This document shows, one piece after another, positions 1 to 7,760 of a stretch of 37,628 nucleotides of DNA. Each line of letters starts with the position of its first letter. Positions within the stretch are counted from its first letter, which is position 1. The position numbers and the translations under genes are program-made. Under the pieces are notes generated by a model. That model saw only the letters and a program-made list of their open reading frames with translations, was not told the origin of the DNA and searched no databases. This DNA comes from Flavobacteriales bacterium UBA1995 (GTDB lineage: Bacteria; Bacteroidota; Bacteroidia; Flavobacteriales_D; Sanyastnellaceae), in assembly GCA_002336475.1 (NCBI GenBank), contig DDCX01000109.1, positions 1 to 37,628 of the forward strand, written 5' to 3'.

Positions 1-171
1 GAAACCATCAAGCCTGTTCGAAAAGACGTGACGGCCAAGTGTTATGGCGGTGACATTACGCGGAAGCGCAAGCTCCTCGAGAAGCAGAAGAAAGGAAAGA
101 AGCGCATGCGCCAAGTGGGCTCAGTGGAGGTCCCTCAGGAAGCATTCCTCGCGGTGCTCAAGCTGGACTAA
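1..171 (+). CDS. lepA: Elongation factor 4 (LepA), C-terminal fragment
   Basis: The window opens inside an ORF in frame 1 that ends at TAA 169-171 and encodes 56 residues. It matches the extreme C-terminus of LepA/EF4, the ribosome-bound GTPase that back-translocates or remodels stalled ribosomes. Visible signatures are [18 protein letters not shown] near residues 13-30 and the closing [18 protein letters not shown], both near-invariant in LepA. The basic tail contacts rRNA near the peptidyl transferase centre. The GTPase and EF-G-like domains lie off the left edge. The gene converges on rlmN, with about 60 bp between the two stop codons. Confidence 0.95.
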   Translation, partial: ETIKPVRKDVTAKCYGGDITRKRKLLEKQKKGKKRMRQVGSVEVPQEAFLAVLKLD

Positions 172-181
172 CCCCAACTGC

Positions 182-198
182 GACGCCCTTGAGGCGTC
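182..198. terminator. Small inverted repeat between lepA and rlmN
   Basis: A perfect 6-bp inverted repeat, GACGCC-cttga-GGCGTC, sits between the convergent stop codons of lepA and rlmN. It could act as a short bidirectional terminator, but neither side has a good T-tract, so the assignment is tentative. Confidence 0.3.
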
Positions 199-231
199 AC
201 TTCGAGCACCCAAAGCTTTGCAGCAGCACAT

Positions 232-1296
232 TCAGGCAGCGCCTGAGGCCAGCTTGTTTTTGTTGGCCAGCTGTCCACAAGCAGCATCGATGTCCTCGCC
301 ACGAGAGCGGCGGACATTGACGACCATGTTGAACTTTTCTTCCAAGAAGGCGCAGAAAGCGTCGGTGCGCTCGGGATCCGCTTTCTGGAAGGCTGCGCCA
401 TCGATGGGGTTGTACTCGATGAGGTTCACCTTGCACGGAACGCATGAAGCGAAGCGGGCGAGGTCGCGCGCATCTTCAATGTCATCATTGAATCCTCCGA
501 GCAAGATGTACTCAAAGGTGACACGGCTCCCTGTTTTTTCGTGGAAATACACCAATGCATCCCTCAACGAGGCGAGGTCATTGGTTTCGTTGATTTCCAT
601 GATTTGGTTGCGTTTCTCATCCTGTGCGGCATGCAGGCTGAGCGCCAGGTTGAAGCGCACCTCATCGTCCCCCAGTTTTCGGATCATTTTGGAGATTCCT
701 GCCGTTGAAACGGTGATGCGTTTGGGGCTCATTCCCAATCCAGGGGTGCCCGTAATGCGGTCAACAGACTCTAGAACATTGCGGTAGTTCAAGAGGGGTT
801 CGCCCATCCCCATGTACACGATGTTCGTCAAGCGGTGGTCATGGTGGCGCTCGGCCAATTCCGCAATGTGACGCACTTGATCCACAATCTCACCTGCCGT
901 GAGGTTCCGCATCAGTTTGAGCTTCCCTGTGGCGCAGAACGCGCAAGAAAGACTGCACCCCACCTGGCTGCTGATGCAGGCCGTCATCCTTTCCTTGGCG
1001 GGGATCAACACACCCTCCACCACTTTACCTGTTTCAATGGGGAAGGCACATTTCACAGTGCCGTCGCGGCTGACTTGCTCTTCTTCAGCCCGAATGGGGG
1101 AGAGCAAATATTCTGCAGCGAGCGAAGCCCGAAAAGCTTGCGGCAAGTTGGTCATGTCTTCGAACCGAGAGGCCCCTTTGGTCCAGAGCCATTCGGCAAT
1201 TTGTTTGCCCCGAAAGGCCGGCTGCCCAAGTTGCACAGCCACGTCTTTGAGGCCCTCTGTGTCGAGCGTGCGGATGTCAGTCGGAGAAGAAGCCAT
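232..1296 (-). CDS. rlmN: Dual-specificity 23S rRNA A2503 / tRNA A37 C2-methyltransferase RlmN
   Basis: A 354-aa radical-SAM enzyme that methylates C2 of A2503 in 23S rRNA, and in many bacteria A37 of some tRNAs. The CxxxCxxC iron-sulfur motif is C114, C118 and C121 (GCSLSCAFC). The resolving Cys equivalent to E. coli C118 is C107 (TACISSQ), and the methyl-carrier Cys equivalent to C355 is C340 (AACGQL), so the full ping-pong machinery is intact. Length is normal for the family. The ATG at 1296 lies only about 7 bases downstream of a TACCTTTG box (1304-1311), implying a nearly leaderless mRNA. It stands alone, downstream of the LytTR gene on the same strand. Confidence 0.95.
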   Translation of the reverse strand: MASSPTDIRTLDTEGLKDVAVQLGQPAFRGKQIAEWLWTKGASRFEDMTNLPQAFRASLAAEYLLSPIRAEEEQVSRDGTVKCAFPIETGKVVEGVLIPAKERMTACISSQVGCSLSCAFCATGKLKLMRNLTAGEIVDQVRHIAELAERHHDHRLTNIVYMGMGEPLLNYRNVLESVDRITGTPGLGMSPKRITVSTAGISKMIRKLGDDEVRFNLALSLHAAQDEKRNQIMEINETNDLASLRDALVYFHEKTGSRVTFEYILLGGFNDDIEDARDLARFASCVPCKVNLIEYNPIDGAAFQKADPERTDAFCAFLEEKFNMVVNVRRSRGEDIDAACGQLANKNKLASGAA

Positions 1297-1303
1297 GGTG
1301 GCA

Positions 1304-1311
1304 CAAAGGTA
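1304..1311 (-). promoter_or_regulatory. Bacteroidota -7 box upstream of rlmN
   Basis: TACCTTTG on the minus strand matches the Bacteroidota sigma-A -7 consensus TAnnTTTG exactly. Its last G is 7 bases before the A of the rlmN ATG, so transcription should start within a few bases of the start codon. I see no TTG -33 element at the usual 17-23 bp spacing. Confidence 0.55.
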
Positions 1312-1359
1312 GCGGCCTACCCATGCTTCGGTCCTGTTTTGTAGCGGTCAATCCCGAAT

Positions 1360-2121
1360 TCAGGCGACCGCGGCGTTAAATCCACCGTCATTTTCGTTGG
1401 AAAGGAGCTCGGCCATGCGGCGGCGCAAATCCTCGCGTTTCCGAACAGCCAAGGCAATTTCTTTTCCATTGACCAAGGTGATGGAATTCGTGCGGTAGTT
1501 GCACTGACGGATCTTGTTCAAGTGGACGAGCTGGCTGTTGTGAACCCTGACAAACTTGCTGTTGTTGATCAGACTTTCGACGTACTTCAGGTTCTTCGAT
1601 ACCATGAGGCGGCCCCCGTCGGATTTGTAAATGCACGCATAACTGCCACTGGCCTCAACGTGAAGGATTTCTGAATGCCGGATAAAGTGGCGCTGGCCCG
1701 AAGTGGTGATTTCAAGTTTGCGGTGAAAGTCACCGTTCTCGATCATTTTGATCCTGTAGTGCTCCCGAATCCGCTCTGCGCAAGCTTGGAGGTCAACGGG
1801 ATCTATAGGCTTCAGCAGATAATCAAAGGCTTGGCGGCGAATGGCATCAATGGCGTAGTCTTGATAGGTGGTGTAGAACACCACATAAAAATCTCGATCA
1901 TCAAATCGGTCTACGAGGTCCAATCCGGACTCAAAGGGCATCCTAATGTCTACAAAGACGATGTGGGGCCGTCCACTTCGAATGGCATCGTATCCGATGC
2001 GGGCATTTGGCGCTTGGTCTATGACTCGGATAAATGGACAGTGGCGTTCAAGCTGACTGTGCAGTACCTCACGAGCGGGTGCTTCATCATCAACGATGAT
2101 GGCATCGAGCTGGGCATTCAT
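1360..2121 (-). CDS. LytTR-family DNA-binding response regulator
   Basis: A two-domain response regulator of 253 aa. The receiver has acidic residues in IIVDDE (D11, D12), phospho-acceptor D58 in VDIRMP, switch T84 and K104 in LLKPI. The C-terminal LytTR domain shows HVEASGSYACIY and VRVHNSQLVHLNKI, typical of AgrA/AlgR-type binding to direct repeats. The open frame extends upstream to 2484, but a consensus promoter at 2175-2207 lies inside that extension. The start is therefore ATG 2121, or possibly ATG 2145 (8 residues longer). No histidine kinase gene is nearby, so it is an orphan here; partners in this phylum are usually LytS/YehU-like kinases encoded elsewhere. The target genes are unknown. 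Confidence 0.9.
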   Translation of the reverse strand: MNAQLDAIIVDDEAPAREVLHSQLERHCPFIRVIDQAPNARIGYDAIRSGRPHIVFVDIRMPFESGLDLVDRFDDRDFYVVFYTTYQDYAIDAIRRQAFDYLLKPIDPVDLQACAERIREHYRIKMIENGDFHRKLEITTSGQRHFIRHSEILHVEASGSYACIYKSDGGRLMVSKNLKYVESLINNSKFVRVHNSQLVHLNKIRQCNYRTNSITLVNGKEIALAVRKREDLRRRMAELLSNENDGGFNAAVA

Positions 2122-2174
2122 TGGCGGACGATTTGGTTGTCGCATAACAGGTGTTTCCTGCAACGCTACAATAT

Positions 2175-2207
2175 CAAATATACGCATTCGACCCGATAAA
2201 ATGCAAA
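2175..2207 (-). promoter_or_regulatory. Full Bacteroidota promoter for the LytTR regulator
   Basis: On the minus strand, TTTG (2204-2207) is followed after 21 bp by TATATTTG (2175-2182). This fits the -33/-7 consensus TTTG-N17-23-TAnnTTTG. Transcription would begin near 2169, giving a leader of roughly 25-48 nt before the ATG at 2145 or 2121. It is the best-formed promoter in the window. Confidence 0.75.
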
Positions 2208-2242
2208 TTCGCAGACGGTAGAATTTAGTTTGTATCTGTAAT

Positions 2243-3397
2243 CTACAGCGTGGATGCGGCTTTGGCCATGTCGATTGTTTGGTAAACGTCCACGTCAATC
2301 CCCCTGATTTTACCCTTTGGTCGGAAGAACCCAGTGCGTACGGCGACCAATTCCAGCTCAGGAATGGAAATGACATATTGGCCATGAAGCCCCTGCATGC
2401 TTTTAAAAGCCACCCCGTTGTGGGTCCCCATCCAGATTTGATAACCATAATGCTGGATGTCTGTTCCGTCCGCAAGGGGCCCAATGGGTGTGGTCATTCT
2501 GCGTACAAAGTCACGTTCTAGAACGGGTGTCCCGTCTACTTGCCCTGAATCGAGCAAGAGTTGGCCCAGCCGGGCGAATTCTGAAGCCGTGGTGTAGAAG
2601 CAGGCGTAATTGCGCTCATGACCGGCATTGTCCACCGCCCATTTTGCCTCTGTTGTCGCTCCTATGGGCCCCCAGATTTTGTCCGAAAACCAAGCACCTA
2701 GAGAAACGTCGATGACCTCCAATAGGATTTCCTGAAGCAGCAGGGTGTTGCCTCCTTGATATTTCCAAGGCGCACCTGGGGAGCCTTCGACAGTATAACC
2801 TCCAAGCCTCAGGAGGATGTCGTCACCATATGTGCACTTGGACATGAATCCGAAAGGGTTCTTGTAACTCTCGCCATAAGGGATGCCCGATCTCATTTGA
2901 AGCACCTGTTCGATGGTCAATTCCGCTGCGGGTCCTTGGGAGAACCGAGGCAGGTATTTGGACACACGGTCATGCACGCTGAGCAAGCCCTCCTTCTCCG
3001 CGGCACCTATTGCCAGCGCGGTGAGGCTTTTGGCCACGGAAAAAGAATTGGTCCGCATGGTATCTGCACCAGGAATGCGGTCCGACTTCCAATCCAAGAG
3101 CAATGAGTCTCTGTGAATGACAGTCAGGGCAGTCGTGTTCCAGCGGTGTGTTGAGTCGATCAGGGACTCGGGCAGATCGAAGCTGTTGTATCTGCTGTGC
3201 AGTGGCCATGGTCGCGGCGATTCCGAAGCGGGGATGCTGCGCAAAGACTGGAACCCCATATCGTCGATTTGCGCGGTCTTATATCCACGCAGATAGCACT
3301 GTCTCAGGCCAGTCCAAACGTGATCATTGTCTGTGATCACGCTCAAGGCGTAAAAGCCGATACCCAGTGAGATCAGCCAAAAGAAGAAGCGTTTCAT
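2243..3397 (-). CDS. Exported beta-lactamase-fold serine hydrolase (NylB/class C-like)
   Basis: A 384-aa member of the serine beta-lactamase-like/penicillin-binding family, closest by eye to the 6-aminohexanoate-dimer hydrolase (NylB)/EstB branch. A hydrophobic N-terminus (MKRFFFWLISLGIGFYAL) is a signal peptide or membrane anchor. The nucleophile motif SxxK is SVAK in NSFSVAKSL. A KYQGGNTLLL segment occupies the place of the YxN region, and GLHGQYVI near the C-terminus fits the GxxGQ signature of the branch. The longer frame upstream runs into lipB; ATG 3397 gives the signal peptide and starts 5 bases after the lipB stop. It is the last gene of the PGI/PMI-lipB operon. The substrate cannot be told from sequence: ester, amide or peptidoglycan peptide are all possible, and antibiotic resistance is not implied. 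Confidence 0.85.
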   Translation of the reverse strand: MKRFFFWLISLGIGFYALSVITDNDHVWTGLRQCYLRGYKTAQIDDMGFQSLRSIPASESPRPWPLHSRYNSFDLPESLIDSTHRWNTTALTVIHRDSLLLDWKSDRIPGADTMRTNSFSVAKSLTALAIGAAEKEGLLSVHDRVSKYLPRFSQGPAAELTIEQVLQMRSGIPYGESYKNPFGFMSKCTYGDDILLRLGGYTVEGSPGAPWKYQGGNTLLLQEILLEVIDVSLGAWFSDKIWGPIGATTEAKWAVDNAGHERNYACFYTTASEFARLGQLLLDSGQVDGTPVLERDFVRRMTTPIGPLADGTDIQHYGYQIWMGTHNGVAFKSMQGLHGQYVISIPELELVAVRTGFFRPKGKIRGIDVDVYQTIDMAKAASTL

Positions 3398-3402
3398 GGT
3401 TG

Positions 3403-4143
3403 TTAGGCTACTGAATCTGCCCCAAGTACGTCCAAAAGGTGCGATTTGAGCGCATCCTGAGCTTCCCTTCTGTTGACTTTTCTGCTGGCTTCTATTGCCA
3501 GACTGGTCACACCCCGGTCTTGGATGCCACACGGAACGATCAGATTGAAAAAATCCAGATCAGTGTTGAGGTTGAATGCCAGTCCATGCATGGTCACCCA
3601 GCGGCTGCATTTGACCCCTATGGCGCAGATTTTCCTTGCGGCCTGTCCCGCCTCGGGGTCTATCCAAACGCCGGTCAGCCCATCCACGCGGCCCGATGAA
3701 ACTCCCCAGTCTGAGCATGTGCGGATCACGGCCTCTTCGAGCTGCCGCAGGTACCAACCGATATCGGTGCGGAACTGATCTAAATCGAGAATGGGGTAGG
3801 CGACCAACTGGCCAGGTCCGTGGTAGGTGATGTCTCCACCGCGGTTGATTTCATGGTACTCTACGCCGAGGGCCTCAAGGCGTTCAGCGGAAGCCACAAC
3901 ATGGTTGGCGTCACCGCTTTTGCCCAAGGTCAAGACGTGAGGATGCTCTACAAACAGCAGGTGGTGTTCAGGCCAAGGGTGATCGGGGTCGTGCCCTGAA
4001 TCTGGCCTGTCTGTCTCGCTTAGTCCAGCCCTTCTCCGGGCGATTTTTCGGTCCACGGCCTCTTTGAGCAGACGCTCTTGGAGGTCCCAAGTCGGTTTGT
4101 AAGCCGCCTGACCCAGGTCCCGGACATGCACCAAAGGCCTCAT
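3403..4143 (-). CDS. lipB: Octanoyl-[acyl-carrier-protein]:protein N-octanoyltransferase
   Basis: LipB (246 aa) moves octanoate from ACP to lipoyl domains of 2-oxoacid dehydrogenases and GcvH, the first step of lipoate synthesis in the cytosol. The signature [12 protein letters not shown] is at residues 101-112. The catalytic pair is present: K171 in [10 protein letters not shown] and the acyl-thioester Cys C205 in VPCGIQDRG. An acidic, proline-containing insertion around residues 40-58 makes it slightly longer than E. coli LipB. Its ATG overlaps the stop codon of the upstream PGI/PMI gene (ATGA, 4140-4143), so the two are translationally coupled. lipA is not in the window. Confidence 0.95.
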   Translation of the reverse strand: MRPLVHVRDLGQAAYKPTWDLQERLLKEAVDRKIARRRAGLSETDRPDSGHDPDHPWPEHHLLFVEHPHVLTLGKSGDANHVVASAERLEALGVEYHEINRGGDITYHGPGQLVAYPILDLDQFRTDIGWYLRQLEEAVIRTCSDWGVSSGRVDGLTGVWIDPEAGQAARKICAIGVKCSRWVTMHGLAFNLNTDLDFFNLIVPCGIQDRGVTSLAIEASRKVNRREAQDALKSHLLDVLGADSVA

Positions 4144-5135
4144 GCCATTTTAGACAATTCCCCTTTGAGGTAGTCGATGTAGCGGATATCGACGGGGTCC
4201 ACACCGGTCTTTTCGGCCATCAGCAGGCTCAGCCAATCGCCGAGGTGGACCAGGTGCATCCAACGCTGAAGACGGGTGGCGCCAACAGCGTGGACTTCCA
4301 CCACAGAAGCACCGGCCTTCGAGAAGATTTCTTTGCACAGGCGCATGCGCTCGGCGGTTCTTGGGTGGTCCTCTTTTGTGTGCAGGAACAAGGCGGCAAT
4401 GCTGTCGTCACCGCTTTCCCAGCCCACAAGCTCGTTGTGGTTCATCTCTGGAAAGACATGGTGGTTGCAGAGCCGTTTGGCATTTTCATTGAGCTGTTGA
4501 CGCCACCGGATCAGCACGGGTTCGAGCGCAGCGTCTCCGTATAGCATGGGGGTTTTTTGGATCAACAAGTCCGCCCATTTATCGGCCAGGGCAACAATCT
4601 CTTCGCTTCCATTGCGCAGGGCATCCGCTGATGCCTGTACGTCTGCGAGCACGCCTTGGGCGTCTGCAGGCGCATGGCCCAATGCCGCGAAATGGTGCAA
4701 CAGGCCGGTCACCGCCCATCCGAACTGAGAACGCGGGGGGTGGCCGCCGGGTACTGTGAGCACCGGCCAACCGTGTTCAGCAGCCATGGCCCCCAATTGG
4801 CCTCCAGAAGTGAGCGCCCTGACTTGCGCGCCTTTTTGAATGGCCTGCGCCAAGGCGGCGAGGGTTTCCTCGGTGTTTCCACTGTAGCTGCAGGCGATCA
4901 CCACGGTCTTGGGGCTGACCCAGGACGGGATGTGATAGTCGTGGCAGGATGCCACGGGCACCCCGGAAGAGTCGGCCAGCAAACCCGAAAGAAAACGTCC
5001 ACCAATGCCAGAGCCACCCATGCCCAAAACGAGCACGTGGTCGTGTTCGGGACGCGTTGAGGGCAAAGGCTGCGCCGCCATGGAAGCGGCCGCTGCGGAG
5101 AGCTGGTCGGGAAAGGAAGCGATGAGTGAGCGCAT
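4140..5135 (-). CDS. Bifunctional phosphoglucose/phosphomannose isomerase (SIS domain)
   Basis: A 331-aa SIS-fold sugar isomerase of the archaeal/bacterial PGI/PMI family, interconverting glucose-6-P or mannose-6-P with fructose-6-P. The first SIS domain contains GMGGSGIGG and the phosphate-binding [11 protein letters not shown]. The second contains [13 protein letters not shown], whose Glu is the expected catalytic base, and the C-terminal IDYLKGEL supplies the conserved Lys. An upstream ATG at 5150 is in frame but lies 1 base from a TAAATTTG -7 box, so it would sit at or before the transcript start. I therefore prefer ATG 5135 ([12 protein letters not shown]). First gene of an operon with lipB and a serine hydrolase, divergent from lysS. 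Confidence 0.9.
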   Translation of the reverse strand: MRSLIASFPDQLSAAAASMAAQPLPSTRPEHDHVLVLGMGGSGIGGRFLSGLLADSSGVPVASCHDYHIPSWVSPKTVVIACSYSGNTEETLAALAQAIQKGAQVRALTSGGQLGAMAAEHGWPVLTVPGGHPPRSQFGWAVTGLLHHFAALGHAPADAQGVLADVQASADALRNGSEEIVALADKWADLLIQKTPMLYGDAALEPVLIRWRQQLNENAKRLCNHHVFPEMNHNELVGWESGDDSIAALFLHTKEDHPRTAERMRLCKEIFSKAGASVVEVHAVGATRLQRWMHLVHLGDWLSLLMAEKTGVDPVDIRYIDYLKGELSKMA

Positions 5136-5151
5136 GTCGAAGTGTTCCACA

Positions 5152-5184
5152 CAAATTTACTTCCTGCAAGACGCCCCGCGACAA
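5152..5184 (-). promoter_or_regulatory. Promoter of the PGI/PMI-lipB operon
   Basis: On the minus strand TTG (5182-5184) and TAAATTTG (5152-5159) are separated by 22 bp, matching the Bacteroidota consensus. The predicted transcription start near 5146 leaves about 10 nt of leader before ATG 5135 and argues against the ATG at 5150. Confidence 0.6.
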
Positions 5185-5186
5185 CC

Positions 5187-5194
5187 TAATTTCG
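5187..5194 (+). promoter_or_regulatory. Possible -7 box for lysS
   Basis: TAATTTCG differs from TAnnTTTG at one position and ends 17 bases before the lysS ATG. It lies in the divergent intergenic region. No clear -33 TTG is seen at the right distance, so support is weak. Confidence 0.35.
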
Positions 5195-5211
5195 CCTTGA
5201 ATCAAGTCACC

Positions 5212-6918
5212 ATGATCCGATCCGAACAGGAGCGCGTCCGCTTGGACAGCCTACAGCAACTTCGCCAATTGGGCATAGACCCATATCCAGCAGCGGCCTA
5301 TCCCGTGGACACCCATGCCGCGCCGCTTGCGGCCGACTTCAAAGAAGCCGTGGAGGTCTGCCTCGCAGGGCGCATCCTCTCCCGCCGCATCATGGGCAAA
5401 GCTTCCTTTGCGGAGTTGCAAGACGCCACGGGCAAGATTCAGATTTACCTCAACCGTGACGAGCTGTGCCCGGGAGAGGACAAAACCACTTACAACACCG
5501 TATTTAAGAAGCTGCTCGACCGCGGGGATGTGGTCGGAATCAAGGGCACGACGTTTACCACCCAGACCGGGGAGCCCAGTGTGTTGGTGAAAGAGCTCAC
5601 CGTATTGAGCAAGTCCATTCGTCCACTGCCCTCGGTGAAGACCGACGAGGACGGCAACGTCCACGACGCCTTTACCGATCCCGAGCTGCGCTATCGCATG
5701 AGGTACGTGGACCTGCTCGTAAACCCCCACGTCAAACAGACTTTTGAGGCGAGAAGCAAGGTGATTCAGGCCATTCGGGAAAGCTTCACGGCAAAGGGCT
5801 GGCTCGAAGTGGACACCCCTGTGTTGCAGGCCATCCCAGGCGGCGCCGCTGCGCGCCCCTTTATCACCCACCACAACGCCTTGGACATCCCGCTGTATTT
5901 GCGGATCGCCAATGAGCTCTATCTCAAGCGGCTCATCGTAGGGGGCTTCGATGGGGTCTTCGAGTTTTCGCGGAATTTCCGAAACGAAGGCATGGACCGG
6001 ACGCACAATCCGGAATTCACCATCATGGAGCTGTACGTCGCTTACAAGGACTACCACTGGATGATGGAGACCATGGAGGAGCTGCTGGGCGAGGTGTGCA
6101 CCGCAGTCCATGGGACCACCACGACCACCTTGGCCGGCAAAGAAATCGACTTCACACCACCGTACCGCAGGGTGACCATGCGTGACGCCATCCTCGAGCA
6201 CACAGGCGTGGACATCGACGGTATGGACGAGTCCGGTTTGCGGCAAGCCTGTGCCAACCTCGACATCGAGGTGGACGACACCATGGGCAAGGGCAAGTTG
6301 ATCGACGAGATGTTTGGAGAGTGCTGCGAAGAGCACTACGTGCAGCCCACCTTCATCACAGACTACCCGGTCGAAATGTCGCCGCTTACCAAGGTGCACC
6401 GCGAAAAGCCAGGTTATACGGAGCGTTTTGAGCTTTTCATCAATGGCACGGAGGTCGCCAATGCTTACTCTGAGCTCAATGACCCCATCGACCAGCGCGA
6501 GCGGTTTGAGGAGCAGGTGGCACTCTCGGAGCGGGGTGACGACGAGGCCATGTTCATCGACCAGGACTTCCTCCGGGCTTTGGAATACGGCATGCCGCCG
6601 ACCAGCGGCGTGGGCATCGGCATCGACCGTTTGGTTATGATGTTGACCGACCAAACGTCCATCCAAGAGGTGTTGTTCTTCCCGCAAATGCGCCCCGAGG
6701 TGTTCCGCACCGGGCCCGACCTCGCGGCTTTGGAGGCCCTGGGCATTTCGAGCGATTGGGCACCCCACGTGGCCGCAGCCGGGTTCGACACCGCTGAGGC
6801 CATCCGAGAGGCCAAGCCCAGCGCCTTGCGCGAGAAGCTCAACGGGTTCCGCAAAAAGAACAAGCTGGACCTGCCGGCATTGCAGTTAGAGGAAGTCGAA
6901 GCTTGGCAAGGGTCATGA
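5212..6918 (+). CDS. lysS: Lysyl-tRNA synthetase, class II, with C-terminal extension
   Basis: LysRS (568 aa) charges tRNA-Lys in the cytosol. An N-terminal OB-fold anticodon-binding domain (about residues 50-170; GRILSRRIMGKASFAELQD) precedes the class II core. Motif 2 is FRNEGMDRTHNPEFT and motif 3 is GVGIGIDRLVMMLTD. About 65 residues follow motif 3, from TGPDLAALEALGIS to the end. They contain a helical segment rich in Ala and basic residues; comparable tails occur in other Bacteroidota LysRS and are absent from the roughly 505-aa E. coli enzyme. The frame is open upstream, but ATG 5212 (MIRSEQERVRLD) begins the recognisable N-terminus. The stop overlaps the next gene (ATGA). Confidence 0.95.
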   Translation: MIRSEQERVRLDSLQQLRQLGIDPYPAAAYPVDTHAAPLAADFKEAVEVCLAGRILSRRIMGKASFAELQDATGKIQIYLNRDELCPGEDKTTYNTVFKKLLDRGDVVGIKGTTFTTQTGEPSVLVKELTVLSKSIRPLPSVKTDEDGNVHDAFTDPELRYRMRYVDLLVNPHVKQTFEARSKVIQAIRESFTAKGWLEVDTPVLQAIPGGAAARPFITHHNALDIPLYLRIANELYLKRLIVGGFDGVFEFSRNFRNEGMDRTHNPEFTIMELYVAYKDYHWMMETMEELLGEVCTAVHGTTTTTLAGKEIDFTPPYRRVTMRDAILEHTGVDIDGMDESGLRQACANLDIEVDDTMGKGKLIDEMFGECCEEHYVQPTFITDYPVEMSPLTKVHREKPGYTERFELFINGTEVANAYSELNDPIDQRERFEEQVALSERGDDEAMFIDQDFLRALEYGMPPTSGVGIGIDRLVMMLTDQTSIQEVLFFPQMRPEVFRTGPDLAALEALGISSDWAPHVAAAGFDTAEAIREAKPSALREKLNGFRKKNKLDLPALQLEEVEAWQGS

Positions 6919-7748
6919 GCGGCGCCTTGCGTTTGGCGCTGGCCGCATGTTGCGCTCTGGTCCTCGTTTGGACGGGTTGCACATCACCCGGTACTCCTCA
7001 GGCTGGACCTTCCTCACCCATCGAATCTGCGGACAGCACAACGTTGATCCTCTCCAAGTTTTACAGCAGTCAGAATTATAGGAAATGGTTGGGCCGCTTG
7101 GCCGCTGACGAGGGCATCGGGCCATTGAGGTTCGTCCAGGCATATGGCGCGGATTCGGTCGCTTTAGAGCTTGAGATGCTCAAGGCTGGCGCTGTGGTTT
7201 TGACGGGTGGGGAAGACATCCATCCTGGCCGATATGGTCAAGCGGAAGACACTTTGAAATGCGGCAGCATTGATCCGGAGCGCGACCGTGTTGAACACCT
7301 GTTGCTCGACCGCGTATTGGACCAGGGCCTGCCCTGTCTGGGCGTATGCAGAGGGCTGCAGGTCATGAACGTGCACGGCGGCGGGAGTTTGCACCCCCAC
7401 CTTCCTGATGCCGGGTTCGACGGCCACAGGGGCGGATACCCTGGCCACACCGCCGACACCTTGCATGAGGTGCGGGTCACCAAGGTTTGGTCGGCTGGAC
7501 CTGTTGAATTCATGCAGGATGACTCGGGCAGGTATGTGAGCCACCATCACCAAGGCATAGACCGATTGTCCAAGCATTACATAGCGTGGGCGGAGGGCCC
7601 TGCCGGGTTGACCGAAGGGATTCGGCACCGAGATACGCTGAATTTGCCCTTTCTCGTGGGCGTACAATGGCACCCAGAACGGTCGCAATCGGGCCGTTCA
7701 CTTTCAGATGGATTGGGGGTTTCCTTGCTCAAGGCCATCGGCCCCTGA
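6915..7748 (+). CDS. Lipoprotein class-I glutamine amidotransferase-like (C26/PuuD-type) hydrolase
   Basis: A 277-aa protein of the gamma-glutamyl hydrolase/PuuD (peptidase C26) family fused to a lipoprotein signal peptide. The N-terminus has a hydrophobic stretch ending in VWTGC, so Cys22 is the predicted lipidation site. The catalytic triad is intact: nucleophile C145 in PCLGVCRGLQ, and His and Glu in VQWHPE near the C-terminus. LTGGEDIHPGRYG matches the conserved GGxDxxPxxYG segment. ATG 6915 overlaps the lysS stop and gives the shorter signal peptide; GCA-rich codons upstream (6903) add four residues. PuuD-type enzymes are usually cytosolic, so export is unusual. Its substrate could be a gamma-glutamyl compound in the periplasm or outside the cell; this is inference. 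Confidence 0.85.
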   Translation: MSGALRLALAACCALVLVWTGCTSPGTPQAGPSSPIESADSTTLILSKFYSSQNYRKWLGRLAADEGIGPLRFVQAYGADSVALELEMLKAGAVVLTGGEDIHPGRYGQAEDTLKCGSIDPERDRVEHLLLDRVLDQGLPCLGVCRGLQVMNVHGGGSLHPHLPDAGFDGHRGGYPGHTADTLHEVRVTKVWSAGPVEFMQDDSGRYVSHHHQGIDRLSKHYIAWAEGPAGLTEGIRHRDTLNLPFLVGVQWHPERSQSGRSLSDGLGVSLLKAIGP

Positions 7749-7760
7749 ACCCAGGCAGAA

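Noticed and set aside
2122..2484. N-terminal extension of the LytTR regulator
   Set aside because: The extension contains the consensus promoter of the gene and overlaps the 3' end of the upstream serine hydrolase; its residues match no receiver domain.
2243..3397. Antibiotic-resistance beta-lactamase
   Set aside because: The fold and SxxK motif are shared with esterases and NylB-like hydrolases; the rest of the motifs do not support a class C beta-lactamase.
5136..5150. ATG 5150 as the PGI/PMI start
   Set aside because: It is 1 base from a perfect -7 box, so it would fall before or at the transcript start; ATG 5135 fits better.
5251..6768. 505-aa open frame antisense to lysS
   Set aside because: It mirrors the LysRS coding frame; GC-rich codon use leaves the opposite strand open. 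The protein is low-complexity His/Val/Gly-rich without any recognisable motif.
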